Notes: generated from the sequence alone by a model not told the origin. A DNA stretch of 33,359 nucleotides from an uncultured Chloracidobacterium sp. (GCA_937966115.1 CALCKX010000090.1:1-33359), one strand, 5' to 3'. Shown: positions 22,699-31,642, counted from the stretch's first letter. A program made the numbers and translations.

Positions 22699-22718
22699 TG
22701 CGGGACCGCGTTCCCGCA
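22699..22718 (+). promoter_or_regulatory. Leader hairpin before the TPR gene
   Basis: TGCGGGA (22699-22705) and TCCCGCA (22712-22718) form a perfect 7-bp hairpin with a six-base loop. It lies just after the -10-like TATAGG and 25 bases before the ATG at 22744. It could stabilise the message or be a protein site. It has no T tract. Confidence 0.35.
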
Positions 22719-22743
22719 GCGCCAGTAGCACAAAGGCACTCTC

Positions 22744-23316
22744 ATGACATCATTCAAGCTTCGAGTCGTGACGGCGGCGACGCGCTTCGCCCTGCGCTAT
22801 CCGCGTCTGACCTGGCGGGTGGCGCAGCGCATAGCTCCGCTGGCAGCCTGGGCGATGCGCCAGTTTCGGCGCTTGCGCCCGGCGCCGGAGGAGCAGGCGT
22901 TGCGGCAGCTGGCGCGCGAGCTGGCGCAGGCGACCGCCGGGAGCGAGACCGACTGGCAAGATGTGTACGCGCTGGGCGAGCTGTGCATCCGCCAGCGCGC
23001 CTATGCGGAAGCCGCCCGGCACTTCCAGCGCATCACGGCGGCCGAAGCTGGCGATCGCGAGCTTCGGCGCTCAGCCGCCTCGTGGCTGGGGCGGGCGCTC
23101 GAATACGCCGGCGACATTCCCGGCGCGCAGGCGGCTTACCGCAACTATCTGCGCGACTTTCCCGAAGTGAGCGGCTTCGAGCGGCAGCGCCTCGAGCGCC
23201 GCTTGGCTGACTTAGGCGTATCGCCGGCCCTGCCTGGCGAGGCGCCCCCCCTGGCGACAGTCACGCCGGCTGGCGACCGTCCAAGCCGACTTCCCGCCAG
23301 GAGACAAAAGCTATGA
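22744..23316 (+). CDS. TPR-type protein coupled to polyprenyl synthase
   Basis: A 190-residue protein with an AAAGG ribosome binding site eight bases before ATG 22744. Residues 1-45 are basic, aromatic and amphipathic (RYPRLTWRVAQRIAPLAAWAMRQFRR), which may bind membrane. Residues about 70-150 contain two to three TPR-like helix pairs (VYALGELCIRQRAYAEAARHFQ, then ASWLGRALEYAGDIPGAQAAY). The tail is Pro-rich. The stop overlaps the next start as ATGATGA, so it is co-translated with the prenyl synthase and may position it at the membrane; that is inference. I recognise no named family. Confidence 0.75.
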   Translation: MTSFKLRVVTAATRFALRYPRLTWRVAQRIAPLAAWAMRQFRRLRPAPEEQALRQLARELAQATAGSETDWQDVYALGELCIRQRAYAEAARHFQRITAAEAGDRELRRSAASWLGRALEYAGDIPGAQAAYRNYLRDFPEVSGFERQRLERRLADLGVSPALPGEAPPLATVTPAGDRPSRLPARRQKL

Positions 23317-24368
23317 TGACCCTGCCCGCCAATGCGGCGACAACTAAAAATGGACTGTCGGTCAGCCCCGTCGGAGCGACCGTGCCGGTCGCCTTTCGGC
23401 CGCTCGCGGAGCGGGCGCAAGCGATTGCCAAAGTTATTGACGCCGCGATTGCGCGGGACTTGGACGAGGTGACGCAGCCGGAGCTGCGCCAGGCCGCGAC
23501 CTATCTCTTCGAGGGCAAGGGCAAGCGGCTGCGGCCATTCTTGGTCATCACGACGGCTGAGGCCGCCGGCGGCGACTTTGAAGACGCCATCCCGCCGGCG
23601 CTGGCGGTCGAGTACCTGCACAACTTGTCGCTCATCCACGACGACATGATGGACGGCAGCGCGGAGCGCCATGCGCAGCCCACGCTGCACACGCGCTTCG
23701 GGCTGGGACTTTCCCTGTTGGTTGGGGACCTGCTCTACGCCAAAGCCGTCGAGCAAGCCTCGCGCATTCGTCGCCACGCGCTGCAAATGGTCCATGTCCT
23801 GGGCGAAACCGCCAAGCAGATGTGCTTTGGCCAGTTCGACGACCTGAGCTTCGAGCGGCGACTCGACCTCGATATTGACGACTACCTGCGCATGGCGTCG
23901 CGCAAGACCTCCGCTCTCTATCGCGCGAGTTGCATTTTCGGCATGCTCGCCGCCGACGCCGACCCCGACCGCCTCGCCGCCATGGCAAGCTTCGGGGAAA
24001 AAATCGGCACGGCGTTTCAAATCTGGGATGACGTGCTTGACCTGCAAGCTGACCCGCTGCGCCTGGGCAAGCCCGTCGGGCTTGACATTCAGGACGGTAA
24101 AAAGACGCTGATCGTCATTCATTTTCTCAAGCACGCCCGCCCGACGGCGCGCAAGCGCTTCCTTGAGCTGCTCGGGAAGCGCGACCTCAACGGCGAGCTG
24201 CAAGAGGCGATTGCGCTGCTCGAGGAAGCTGGCTCGATTGCCTTCGCCCGCGACTTGGCGACCGAATATCTCGTCGAAGCCAAGCGCCACCTGGCCGTTC
24301 TGCCGGCCAACCCGCAGCGGGCGCTGCTGGACTCGTACGCCGACTTCATGCTGCAACGGCGGCACTAG
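23313..24368 (+). CDS. Polyprenyl (geranylgeranyl/long-chain) diphosphate synthase
   Basis: A 351-residue trans-prenyltransferase that lengthens an allylic diphosphate with isopentenyl diphosphate. It has the first Asp-rich motif DDMMD at 110-114, the second DDVLD at 239-243, GKGKRLRP at 68-75 for IPP binding, and QDGKKT after the second motif. The product length cannot be read safely: there is no bulky aromatic block just before the first motif, which argues against a strict farnesyl synthase. Carotenoid, quinone or undecaprenyl-type precursors are possible. The first 25 residues are poorly conserved. The gene converges on the AtpI-like gene. Its position beside a CarH-like regulator suggests carotenoid supply. 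Confidence 0.92.
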   Translation: MMTLPANAATTKNGLSVSPVGATVPVAFRPLAERAQAIAKVIDAAIARDLDEVTQPELRQAATYLFEGKGKRLRPFLVITTAEAAGGDFEDAIPPALAVEYLHNLSLIHDDMMDGSAERHAQPTLHTRFGLGLSLLVGDLLYAKAVEQASRIRRHALQMVHVLGETAKQMCFGQFDDLSFERRLDLDIDDYLRMASRKTSALYRASCIFGMLAADADPDRLAAMASFGEKIGTAFQIWDDVLDLQADPLRLGKPVGLDIQDGKKTLIVIHFLKHARPTARKRFLELLGKRDLNGELQEAIALLEEAGSIAFARDLATEYLVEAKRHLAVLPANPQRALLDSYADFMLQRRH

Positions 24369-24480
24369 ACCGTCCGGCTGCAGGGACTCGACGGCGGCGC
24401 GGGCCGCGTGGCGCCGGACGCTTTCGGTCGCGGGCTGCTTCGGCCGCCGCTCGTGGCCGCTCGCCGCGCCAAGGCGCCCC

Positions 24481-24711
24481 CTAGCCGAACTGTCGCCACA
24501 GGCGATACAGCAGCCGCCCGCCGCTGACCAGCCCGGCCACGCCAAGCAGCGCGAAGCACAGTGGCGTCGTTTGCAGCCGCCAGTCGAGCCAATAGCCGAC
24601 GACAAACGGCCCGACCAGCGTCAGGGGCATGCTCAGCGCGAGCCCGGCGGACGCGAGCATGCGGGCGGGCGTCGCTGCGTCTTCGGTTTTCGAGTCGTCG
24701 GGCGGCCGCAT
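24481..24711 (-). CDS. AtpI/AtpZ-like small membrane protein
   Basis: A 76-residue protein with two hydrophobic helices (about 22-42 and 50-68), the motif GPFVVGYWLD between them, and a basic end. This layout fits the AtpZ/AtpI family that is normally encoded next to the F0F1 ATP synthase genes and helps c-ring assembly or Mg uptake. Here no atp gene follows; the next gene is convergent. The ATG lies 23 bases after the 3' end of tRNA-Ser, so the two are probably transcribed together. Confidence 0.75.
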   Translation of the reverse strand: MRPPDDSKTEDAATPARMLASAGLALSMPLTLVGPFVVGYWLDWRLQTTPLCFALLGVAGLVSGGRLLYRLWRQFG

Positions 24712-24733
24712 GAGATTAGCGGAGGGCGGAAGA

Positions 24734-24819
<86 letters not shown>

Positions 24820-24835
24820 GCGCGCAAGGCGGCTG

Positions 24836-24865
24836 ACTATAGCCCGCCGCCCGCGGCGGCGACAA
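24836..24865 (-). promoter_or_regulatory. Promoter of tRNA-Ser
   Basis: On the minus strand TTGTCG (24860-24865) and TATAGT (24836-24841) are 18 bases apart and end 16 bases before the tRNA 5' end. This is a good housekeeping promoter and probably also drives the AtpI-like gene. Confidence 0.6.
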
Positions 24866-24978
24866 GGTCGCGCCGGCGAAGTTGCGCTACAATCGGCGCG
24901 ACTTTTCGTTGGAAACCATCATTCAAGCGAAGCTTTGGCCCAGCGAAGCTTCAGCGGGCTATCGAAGGGGAAGGCGCC

Positions 24979-25284
24979 ATGGCTCAGGATGAACGGAATC
25001 GCTTTGAGTACCGGATTGGCGACGAAGTTTCGTTTGCCGCCGGGCACGGGATGCAATACGGCGAAATCGCACGCATTGTCACCCCCGGGCCCGACGGCGC
25101 GGTTGAAATCCTGTGGGAGGACGGTCGGCGGGAAATCAAAAAAACGCGCGACCGCGCCATTCGCCTGGTGCGGCGGGCGAGCGGCGCGAGCGAGATGGAC
25201 GAGCATCGCGGCGGGCGGCGACGCGGCTTCGACAACGAAATTTCCGAAGTGCGGCGGGGCGACGCCCGCCGGCGGCACGGATGA
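24979..25284 (+). CDS. Small basic protein with SH3-like beta segment
   Basis: A 101-residue protein. AAGGGGAAGG stands just before ATG 24979, a strong ribosome binding site. A TACAAT -10-like box is at 24888-24893. Residues 10-62 look like a small beta-barrel (FEYRIGDEVSFAAG, then YGEIARIV, then EILWEDGRREIKK), as in KOW/SH3-like domains. The last 35 residues are Arg-rich and probably disordered. I do not recognise a named family. The stop overlaps the miaA start as ATGA, so the two are coupled. Nucleic-acid binding is a reasonable guess from the fold and charge only. Confidence 0.7.
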   Translation: MAQDERNRFEYRIGDEVSFAAGHGMQYGEIARIVTPGPDGAVEILWEDGRREIKKTRDRAIRLVRRASGASEMDEHRGGRRRGFDNEISEVRRGDARRRHG

Positions 25285-26261
25285 CGCCGCGCCCGATTCC
25301 GGTCATCGTTGGCCCGACCTGCTCCGGGAAAAGCGACCTTGGGCTGGCGGTCGCGCGCGCGCTGGATGGCGAAATCATCAACCTGGACTCTATCCAGGTC
25401 TATCGCGGCCTCGATGTCGCCACGGCCAAGGCTTCCCGCGCCGCTCGCGCCGAAACGCCGCATCATCTCATCGATGTCGCGTCGCCGACCGAACACTACA
25501 CCGCCGGTCGTTACGCCCGCGAAGCGGCGGCCTGCCTGGCGGATGTCGAGGCGCGCGGGCGGACAGCCGTCCTCGTCGGCGGCACGGGGCTTTACCTCGA
25601 CGCCCTGCGCGGCCGCCTCTTCGCCGACGACGCGCCAACCGACCTGGGTCGCCGCCGCCGCTTGCAGGCGATCCGCGACCGGCGCGGCGCGGCTTGGCTG
25701 CACCGGATGCTCGCCCGTCTCGATCCGGCCACGGCCGCCCGCCTGCGCCCCAATGACTGGTCGCGCGTCATGCGCGCGCTGGAAGTCTTTTTTCAGTCCC
25801 AGCGGCCACTGGCGGAGCGGCAGCGCGATTTGCCCCCGCCGCCCGACTTTGTCGCCCGGATGCGGATCATGGTTTTGTCGCCGCCGCGCGCGGCCCTCTA
25901 CGCCCGGATCAACGCCCGCGTCGAGGCAATGGTCGCCGCCGGGCTGCTCGACGAGATTCAGGGCTTGCTGGCGGCGGGCGTCCCGCTGGACGCGGAGGCG
26001 TTTCAGGCGCACGGCTATCGGCGCTTCATCGAGTATCTGCGCGGCGAGCGGGCCTATGCGTCAGCCGTCGAGCAAATGAAAACCGATACGCGCCGCTACG
26101 CCAAGCGGCAGCTTTCGTGGTGGCGACGCGAGCCGATGGCCGAATGGTTCCACGGCTTCGGCAGCGAGCCCGAAACGCAGGCGCAGGTCATCGCGGCGCT
26201 GCGCCGTCCGGCGCCCAATCCGGCGCGCGCCCTTCCGGGCGACGAAACCGCCTCGGTATAG
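25281..26261 (+). CDS. miaA: tRNA dimethylallyltransferase
   Basis: A 326-residue enzyme that adds dimethylallyl to A37 of tRNAs reading U-starting codons, including the tRNA-Ser encoded just upstream. It starts at ATG 25281 in an ATGA overlap. The P-loop GPTCSGKSDL is at about 9-18 (Cys in place of the usual Ala). LDSIQVYRGLDVATAK, GGTGLYLDAL and TRRYAKRQLSWWRR are family hallmarks. Length is normal. It uses dimethylallyl diphosphate, linking it with isoprenoid metabolism. Confidence 0.95.
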   Translation: MTPRPIPVIVGPTCSGKSDLGLAVARALDGEIINLDSIQVYRGLDVATAKASRAARAETPHHLIDVASPTEHYTAGRYAREAAACLADVEARGRTAVLVGGTGLYLDALRGRLFADDAPTDLGRRRRLQAIRDRRGAAWLHRMLARLDPATAARLRPNDWSRVMRALEVFFQSQRPLAERQRDLPPPPDFVARMRIMVLSPPRAALYARINARVEAMVAAGLLDEIQGLLAAGVPLDAEAFQAHGYRRFIEYLRGERAYASAVEQMKTDTRRYAKRQLSWWRREPMAEWFHGFGSEPETQAQVIAALRRPAPNPARALPGDETASV

Positions 26262-26269
26262 TTGCAGGC

Positions 26270-27889
26270 ATGGGCGCTCAGGATGTCGCCAAAAAAATCT
26301 TGGAATGCGACGTGGCGGTCATCGGCGCGGGCGTGGCGGGACTGACGGCCGCCGCCTTGCTGCAACGCGACGGCTACCAGACGCTACTGCTCGAAGCCCA
26401 TGACAAGGCGGGCGGCTGCGCGGGCTATTTCTTTCACAAGGGCTACAACTTTGATGCCGGAGCGACCGTCCTGATGGGGCTTGACCGGGCGGGGCTGCAT
26501 ACGCAGACCTTCGAGCGACTGGGCGCGCCGCTGCCGGAAAGCGCGCTGATTCGGCGCGTCCCGGCGCGCCTGCCCGACCGGACGGTGAATATTGACCACG
26601 ACCAGGCGGCCTGGGCGCGCGAGCGCGTCGAGCGTTTTGCCCGCGACGCCGCCGAAGCTGAGCGGCTGCGCGCCTTCTGGCGGCTCATTGACCGGACGGC
26701 GGACGTCATGTGGGCGGCGACGGCGAAGCTCCCCTCCCTGCCGCTGCGCGGCTGGCGCGACATCGCGGCGAACCTGCGCCTTGTCTCGCCAGGCTTTGCG
26801 GGCGTCGCGCCCTACCTTTTTTCCACCATCGGCGACGCGTTGCGTCGTCACCAACTGCATGAGAATGCGCCGCTGCGGGCGTTTCTCGACGGGCTGCTGC
26901 TCATCACCGCGCAGGAAACCGCTGACCGCGCCCCGTTCCTCAACGGCGCGGCCGGGCTGGACATTTATCGGCATGGCATTCGCCGGGCGCGGGGCGGCAT
27001 GAAAGCCTTTATCAAGGCGCACGTGGAAGCGTTTCGCGCGTGGGGCGGCGTTTTGAAGCTGCGCCAGCGCGTGACGCGCATCGCGCCGCAGCGCGGGGGC
27101 GGCTATCTGATCGAGACCGAGCGGGGCTTGATCGCCCGCGCGCCGCGCGTTGTCGCGAACCTGCCGATCTGGAACCTGCCGGGACTGGTCGAGGCGGACT
27201 TGTCGGCGCGGCTCGCCCGCCCGCTTGAAAAGGCCGGAACGGGCTGGGGCGCGTTTACGCTCTATCTGGGCGTCCGGGCCGAGGTCATTCCCGATGACGC
27301 GCCGCTCAATCATCAGGTTTTGCTGCGCTATGGCGAATCCTTCGCGGACGGCAACAGCGCGTTTCTGAGCCTGAGCGAGCCAGACGACCGCGCGAGCGCG
27401 CCGCCGGGCCGCCGGACGCTCAACGTTTCGACGCATACCGAGGTTGACGGCTGGTGGCGCGCCAGCCCGGAAGCCTACGCCGCCCGGCGGGCGGAGGTGA
27501 CGGAGCGCCTATTGACCGCGGTCGAGCGCGTCTTTCCCAACATCCGCGACGGCATCGAGTGTTTGCTCCCGGGGACGCCCGTGACGTTTGCCCGCTACAC
27601 GGGCCGCGCGCGCGGAATGGTCGGCGGGCTGCGGACAACGCTCTGGAACAGCAACCTGTTCGGCATTGGCGCGCGCGACGCGGGGCTGCCAAATTTTTGG
27701 CTCGTGGGCGATACGGTCTTTCCCGGCCAGGGCACGCCGGCCTGCGCGCTGTCGGGCATCAACGCCTGGCGCGACATCACCGGCCACTGGGCGCTTCAGT
27801 CGCCGCCAGCGCGCGAGCGGGCGCCGGCCGTGAAATCCGCCGTGAAACCCGCGCCGCTCAAGCCGCCGCTGGCGCGGCCAGCCCCCTGA
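26270..27889 (+). CDS. Phytoene-desaturase/carotenoid-isomerase-like FAD oxidoreductase
   Basis: A 539-residue flavoprotein starting at ATG 26270, eight bases after miaA. The N-terminus AVIGAGVAGLTAAALL with Glu42 is an FAD-binding Rossmann fold, followed by GGCAGYFFHKGYNFDAGAT, typical of the CrtI/CrtD/CrtISO/RetSat group. The C-terminal VGDTVFPGQGTPACALSG (from about residue 479) is the conserved end motif of the CrtISO/CrtD branch. It should act on a carotenoid or related polyene at the membrane; whether it desaturates, isomerises or saturates cannot be told. A 30-residue Ala/Pro/Lys tail follows the domain. The CarH-like regulator and prenyl synthase are within 6 kb. Confidence 0.85.
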   Translation: MGAQDVAKKILECDVAVIGAGVAGLTAAALLQRDGYQTLLLEAHDKAGGCAGYFFHKGYNFDAGATVLMGLDRAGLHTQTFERLGAPLPESALIRRVPARLPDRTVNIDHDQAAWARERVERFARDAAEAERLRAFWRLIDRTADVMWAATAKLPSLPLRGWRDIAANLRLVSPGFAGVAPYLFSTIGDALRRHQLHENAPLRAFLDGLLLITAQETADRAPFLNGAAGLDIYRHGIRRARGGMKAFIKAHVEAFRAWGGVLKLRQRVTRIAPQRGGGYLIETERGLIARAPRVVANLPIWNLPGLVEADLSARLARPLEKAGTGWGAFTLYLGVRAEVIPDDAPLNHQVLLRYGESFADGNSAFLSLSEPDDRASAPPGRRTLNVSTHTEVDGWWRASPEAYAARRAEVTERLLTAVERVFPNIRDGIECLLPGTPVTFARYTGRARGMVGGLRTTLWNSNLFGIGARDAGLPNFWLVGDTVFPGQGTPACALSGINAWRDITGHWALQSPPARERAPAVKSAVKPAPLKPPLARPAP

Positions 27890-27936
27890 CGCGCCCGACC
27901 ACGGCTGGGGGCGGAAGCTCGCCGCCCTCCGGCGCG

Positions 27937-29412
27937 TCATTCGCTCAAGTGGCGGGCGACGTTGACGCGGTAGGCCAGCGCGGCCGGCAACAACCCCATC
28001 AGCGCCCCAAGCAACAGCGTGCCGACAACGACGGCCGCTTCAAACGGAACGTAGCCCGTCAGCCAGCTCGGCCCGATTTCCAGGCGCGTCCACGTCCACG
28101 GCGCGAGCGGCAAGCCGCTCAGGAATTTGAGCGTCGCCCCGGCCGTCGCCAGCAGCGCGTGGCCCAGCCAGACCCCGACCAGCCCGCCCAGCGCGGCCGT
28201 CACGGCGGCTTCCCACAGCAGCCAGGCGAAAACCGTTCGCCGGCGCGCGCCCAGCGCCCTCAGAACGGCCACTTCGCGCCGCCGCTCCGCCAGCGAGTTG
28301 TAAATCGCCACCAGCACCGACACCGCCGCGACCGCCACCACGAGTAGCGAGACCAGCAACAGCGCCCGGTCAACCGTCCCGACGATGGCGAACAGCTTTT
28401 GGACCTCGACGCCTGGCAGCGCCGCCTGCGCGTCCTTGCCCTTGTTGATTTCCCGGTGCAGGAGGAACAAGTAACCGGGCGAGCGCAGCTTCACGATGAC
28501 CGAAGTCACTTCAGCGATCTCGCTCGCCGGCGCGGCGGGCGGCGAAAGCGGCGCGGCCGGCGCGGATGGGGCTGACGCGGATGGCGCTTCCGGCGGCGCG
28601 CCGGCCGGTTCCTGGCGGCGGTGACGATGCCCATGGCGATGGCCGCGTTCGTCGCCATGGGCGTCCGGCTTGGCGTCCGGCCTGGCGTCTGGCTTGGCGG
28701 GCGACTCTGGCTCCGCGCCAAGCGCGTTGAGCTGATCGAGTAAGCTTTGGCTCGTCTGGCTCGCGTTGGCGGCGTCGCGGTGGATTTCATCCACGCTGCC
28801 AAGCGAAATGAAGATCACGCGGTCGAGCGGCGTGCCGGTTTCGCGCAGGACGCCCACGACCGTGAACGGCGCATCCTCGTGCTCTTCGGCGGCGGCGGTA
28901 TCCTCCACGCCATGCCGCGCGACAAAAGTCTGCCCCAGCCCAAGCTTCGCCTCGCGGGCGACGACGCTCCCAATCACGGCTTCGTAATCGCCCGCAAACG
29001 CCCGTCCCTGCGCGACGGCGACTGGCTGGCCGTCCTTGAGCTTGACCAGGGTGAAATACTCCGGCTCGGTTCCGACCAGCCGAAAGCCGCGGTAGTTATC
29101 GCCCAGCGCCAGCGGCACGGCGTAGGCGACGCGGTCATCGGCTTTGAGCTTGCGGTAGTAGTCATACGGGATGTTGCCCACCGGCGCATCGAGGTGAAAG
29201 ACCGTGTTGAGCACCAGTTGAAGCGGCGACCCCTTCGCGCCGACGACAAGCTCGTACGATGCCGCCACGTTGTCGAAGCTCGCCCGCGCCTGCTGGCGCA
29301 GGGCCGTGATGGCGGTCACCAGCGCCACGCCCAGCGCGATGGAGAGCGCGGTCAGACAGGTCGAGAGCCAGCGTTGGCGCAGGTTGCGATAGATGACCGT
29401 GAGCGTCTGCAT
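27937..29412 (-). CDS. MacB-like ABC transporter permease with His-rich loop (probable metal-linked)
   Basis: A 491-residue membrane protein with one N-terminal helix (about 15-38), a large periplasmic domain and three C-terminal helices (about 348-372, 398-425 and 455-480). The block YELVVGAKGSPLQLVLNTVFHL (about 53-74) is typical of the permease group that in Pseudomonas lies in the Zur-controlled PA4063-4066 zinc cluster. A loop at about 236-300 is Asp/Pro-rich and contains HGDERGHRHGHRHRR (252-266), a probable metal-binding site. It is paired with the ATPase gene 19 bases upstream and lies divergent from a CobW/G3E GTPase gene. A zinc-related role is inferred from family and His content. 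Confidence 0.83.
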   Translation of the reverse strand: MQTLTVIYRNLRQRWLSTCLTALSIALGVALVTAITALRQQARASFDNVAASYELVVGAKGSPLQLVLNTVFHLDAPVGNIPYDYYRKLKADDRVAYAVPLALGDNYRGFRLVGTEPEYFTLVKLKDGQPVAVAQGRAFAGDYEAVIGSVVAREAKLGLGQTFVARHGVEDTAAAEEHEDAPFTVVGVLRETGTPLDRVIFISLGSVDEIHRDAANASQTSQSLLDQLNALGAEPESPAKPDARPDAKPDAHGDERGHRHGHRHRRQEPAGAPPEAPSASAPSAPAAPLSPPAAPASEIAEVTSVIVKLRSPGYLFLLHREINKGKDAQAALPGVEVQKLFAIVGTVDRALLLVSLLVVAVAAVSVLVAIYNSLAERRREVAVLRALGARRRTVFAWLLWEAAVTAALGGLVGVWLGHALLATAGATLKFLSGLPLAPWTWTRLEIGPSWLTGYVPFEAAVVVGTLLLGALMGLLPAALAYRVNVARHLSE

Positions 29413-29431
29413 GTCCGGTTCGGGTCGCCGC

Positions 29432-30097
29432 CTAGTTGGCGCGGTTGATGTCGGAAAGGCGCAGGGCGGTCGGGAAACGCCGCGCGACGGCGTCGTCGTG
29501 CGTGACGACGATGAGCGCCGCGCCGATTTCCGCGCACAGCTTTTGCATCAGGTCCAGCGCGGCGTCGCGGTTGCGGGCGTCGAGCGCGCTAGTCGGCTCA
29601 TCCGCCAGCACCAGCTTCGGGCGATTCGCCAGCGCGCGAGCGATGCCGACGCGCTGCTGCTGACCGGCGGAAAGCTGGCGCGGGAAGTAGCGCGCGCGGT
29701 CGCGCAGCCCGACCTTTTCCAGCAAAGCCTGCGCCTGCGCCGCGCCGGCGCGGTTGGCGGCGAACTTCATCCCCAACGCCACGTTTTCCAGCGCCGTAAA
29801 GGCTGGCAGCAGGTGGATGCTCTGAAATACATAGCCAATGTGGGCGGCGCGAAAGCGGTCGCGGCGCGCCTCGTCAAGGCGCGCGATGTCGGTGTCGTCG
29901 AGGCGGACCTCGCCCTCGTCCGGCGCGACAATCCCGGCGATGACGTTGAGCAGCGTGGTCTTACCCGACCCGCTCGCGCCGACGAGCGCGAGCTGCTCGC
30001 CAGCGCCGACCGTCCAACTCGGCACGTCGAGCACGCGGGACGGCGGCTCGCCGGCGGGGCTGGGGTAATCCAATCGAAGGTTGCGCAGATGGAGCAT
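29432..30097 (-). CDS. ABC transporter ATPase (LolD/MacB type)
   Basis: A 221-residue ATPase from ATG 30097; a TTG at 30121 would add eight residues. Walker A GASGSGKT is at 40-47, the Q-loop FQS at 91-93, the signature LSAGQQQR at 142-149 and Walker B LVLADEP at 162-168. The switch His lies in VTHD. It is the partner of the His-rich permease immediately downstream. Its upstream region is shared with the divergent G3E GTPase gene. Confidence 0.92.
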   Translation of the reverse strand: MLHLRNLRLDYPSPAGEPPSRVLDVPSWTVGAGEQLALVGASGSGKTTLLNVIAGIVAPDEGEVRLDDTDIARLDEARRDRFRAAHIGYVFQSIHLLPAFTALENVALGMKFAANRAGAAQAQALLEKVGLRDRARYFPRQLSAGQQQRVGIARALANRPKLVLADEPTSALDARNRDAALDLMQKLCAEIGAALIVVTHDDAVARRFPTALRLSDINRAN

Positions 30098-30134
30098 GCC
30101 GGTTGCCGAAGCCGACGCCAACGCGCCGGCGCTG

Positions 30135-30175
30135 GTTGCGGCTAGGAGTATTCCTAACTACAGTCAAGCCGCAAC
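30135..30175. promoter_or_regulatory. Nested palindrome in the shared ABC transporter / G3E GTPase promoter region
   Basis: GTTGCGGCT (30135-30143) and AGCCGCAAC (30167-30175) are perfect 9-bp inverted arms. Inside, TAGGA-GTAT-TCCTA (30143-30156) is a second palindrome. For the minus strand, TTGACT (30162-30167) could be the -35 of the ABC operon, with the inner palindrome in the spacer. For the plus strand, the -35 position before the TATAGG at 30189-30194 falls on the right arm. One metal-responsive repressor could thus control both sides. Confidence 0.5.
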
Positions 30176-30289
30176 GCAATCTACTCGATATAGGAACGGG
30201 CGCGAAAGCCGGCCGTTCCCGAATTGCGCGTTTTTTGCGCCAAATCCTTTCAGAGCGCGCTCTTTTCAGAGCGGGCGAGGTATAGAGCT

Positions 30290-31642
30290 ATGTCGCGAGA
30301 AACTACGGCGGAGCGCGTGCCGGTCACGGTGCTGACGGGCTTTCTGGGGGCTGGGAAAACCACGCTGCTGAACCGATTGCTAACCGAGCAGCACGGCAAG
30401 CGGATTGCCGTCATCGAAAACGAGTTCGGCGAAGTCGGCGTGGACAACGAGCTGGTCATTGACGCCGAAGAGGAAATCTTCGAGATGAACAACGGGTGCA
30501 TCTGCTGCACCGTCCGGGGCGATCTCATCCGCATTCTTGGCAGCCTGATGAAGCGCAAGGACAAGTTTGACTACATCCTGGTCGAGACGACCGGGATGGC
30601 CGATCCGGGTCCCGTGGCGCAGACTTTCTTCGCGGATGACGAAGTCCAGAGCAAGACGCGCCTGGATGGCATCGTGACGCTCGTGGATGCCAAGCACATC
30701 TGGGAGCATTTCGACGCCAACGAGGTCAAGGAGCAAATCGCCTTCGCCGACGTGATCCTCCTCAACAAGACCGACTTGGTTGACGCCGAGACGCTCGACC
30801 AACTGGAGCGACGCATCCGCGCCATGAACTCGACGGCGAGGATTTTGCGCACCCAGCAGTCGAACGTCCCGGCGGATGCCCTGCTCGACATTGGCGCGTT
30901 TGACCTGAGCCGGGCGCTGGCGGTGGACCCGCAGTTTCTGGAGCCGGAGTACCCGTTTGAGTATGGCGGCGTCTATGAGCTGACGGCCGGGCGGCACGAG
31001 CTGGTCCTGCAGCCCGGACCCGACCCGACCCTGGACGCCGCGCTGTTGCCCGTGCCGGATGGCGCGGAGGATGGCTTGGCGGCGACGGTCAACCGGGCGA
31101 TTGTGACGTTTTCGGACGACCCGGACCTTGTCACGCAGGGCGGCATCATCGCGCCCGGCGAGCGATTGCAGCGGCTGTGCCTGGAAGCCGCCGGCCCGAC
31201 GACCTTCGCAGTCGAGATTGAACGGGATGGGCGGTACGCGCTGTTTACCCAACACCGCCCCGACGAGTTCGCGGCGGCGCTCCGCCGCGACGGCGGCGAG
31301 GTCGCGCCGACGACCTGCCGCGACTACAAGCCCGATCACGAACACGATGAAGAAGTGTCATCGGTCGGGATCACGACGCCGGGCGATCTCGACCCGAGGA
31401 AGCTCAATGCGTGGCTGGGCGACTTGCTCCAAAGCAAGGGAGCGGACATCTTTCGGATGAAGGGCGTTTTGAGCATCGCGGGCGATCCGCGCCGGTTTGT
31501 GTTTCAGGGCGTCCACATGATTTTCGACGGTCGCCCTGACCGCGAATGGGGCGCCGAGCCGCGCCACAACGCCCTGGTCTTCATCGGGCGCAACCTCAAC
31601 CGGGCGGCGCTGGAGGCGAACTTCCAGGCGTGCCTGGCGTAG
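30290..31642 (+). CDS. CobW/G3E-family GTPase (zinc-type metal chaperone)
   Basis: A 450-residue GTPase starting at ATG 30290, nine bases after [14 protein letters not shown] (17-24) is the Walker A motif, [10 protein letters not shown] the switch I region, and [12 protein letters not shown] (Cys70-x-Cys72-Cys73) the metal motif of the family. NKTDL gives guanine specificity. The C-terminal CobW domain follows, with a short His/Asp stretch PDHEHDEE before FRMKGVLSI. The layout matches ZigA/ZNG1-type zinc chaperones rather than HypB or UreG. Upstream, TTTCAGAGCG is repeated directly at 30248-30257 and 30264-30273, possibly a regulator site. It is divergent from the His-rich ABC transporter. 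Confidence 0.9.
   Translation: MSRETTAERVPVTVLTGFLGAGKTTLLNRLLTEQHGKRIAVIENEFGEVGVDNELVIDAEEEIFEMNNGCICCTVRGDLIRILGSLMKRKDKFDYILVETTGMADPGPVAQTFFADDEVQSKTRLDGIVTLVDAKHIWEHFDANEVKEQIAFADVILLNKTDLVDAETLDQLERRIRAMNSTARILRTQQSNVPADALLDIGAFDLSRALAVDPQFLEPEYPFEYGGVYELTAGRHELVLQPGPDPTLDAALLPVPDGAEDGLAATVNRAIVTFSDDPDLVTQGGIIAPGERLQRLCLEAAGPTTFAVEIERDGRYALFTQHRPDEFAAALRRDGGEVAPTTCRDYKPDHEHDEEVSSVGITTPGDLDPRKLNAWLGDLLQSKGADIFRMKGVLSIAGDPRRFVFQGVHMIFDGRPDREWGAEPRHNALVFIGRNLNRAALEANFQACLA

Noticed and set aside
22167-22731. Open frames on both strands across the structured repeats, with a repeated 33-residue segment
   Set aside because: The repetition only reflects the DNA repeat. Both base differences change the amino acid in the plus frame, there is no ribosome binding site, and the composition is Arg/Pro-rich.
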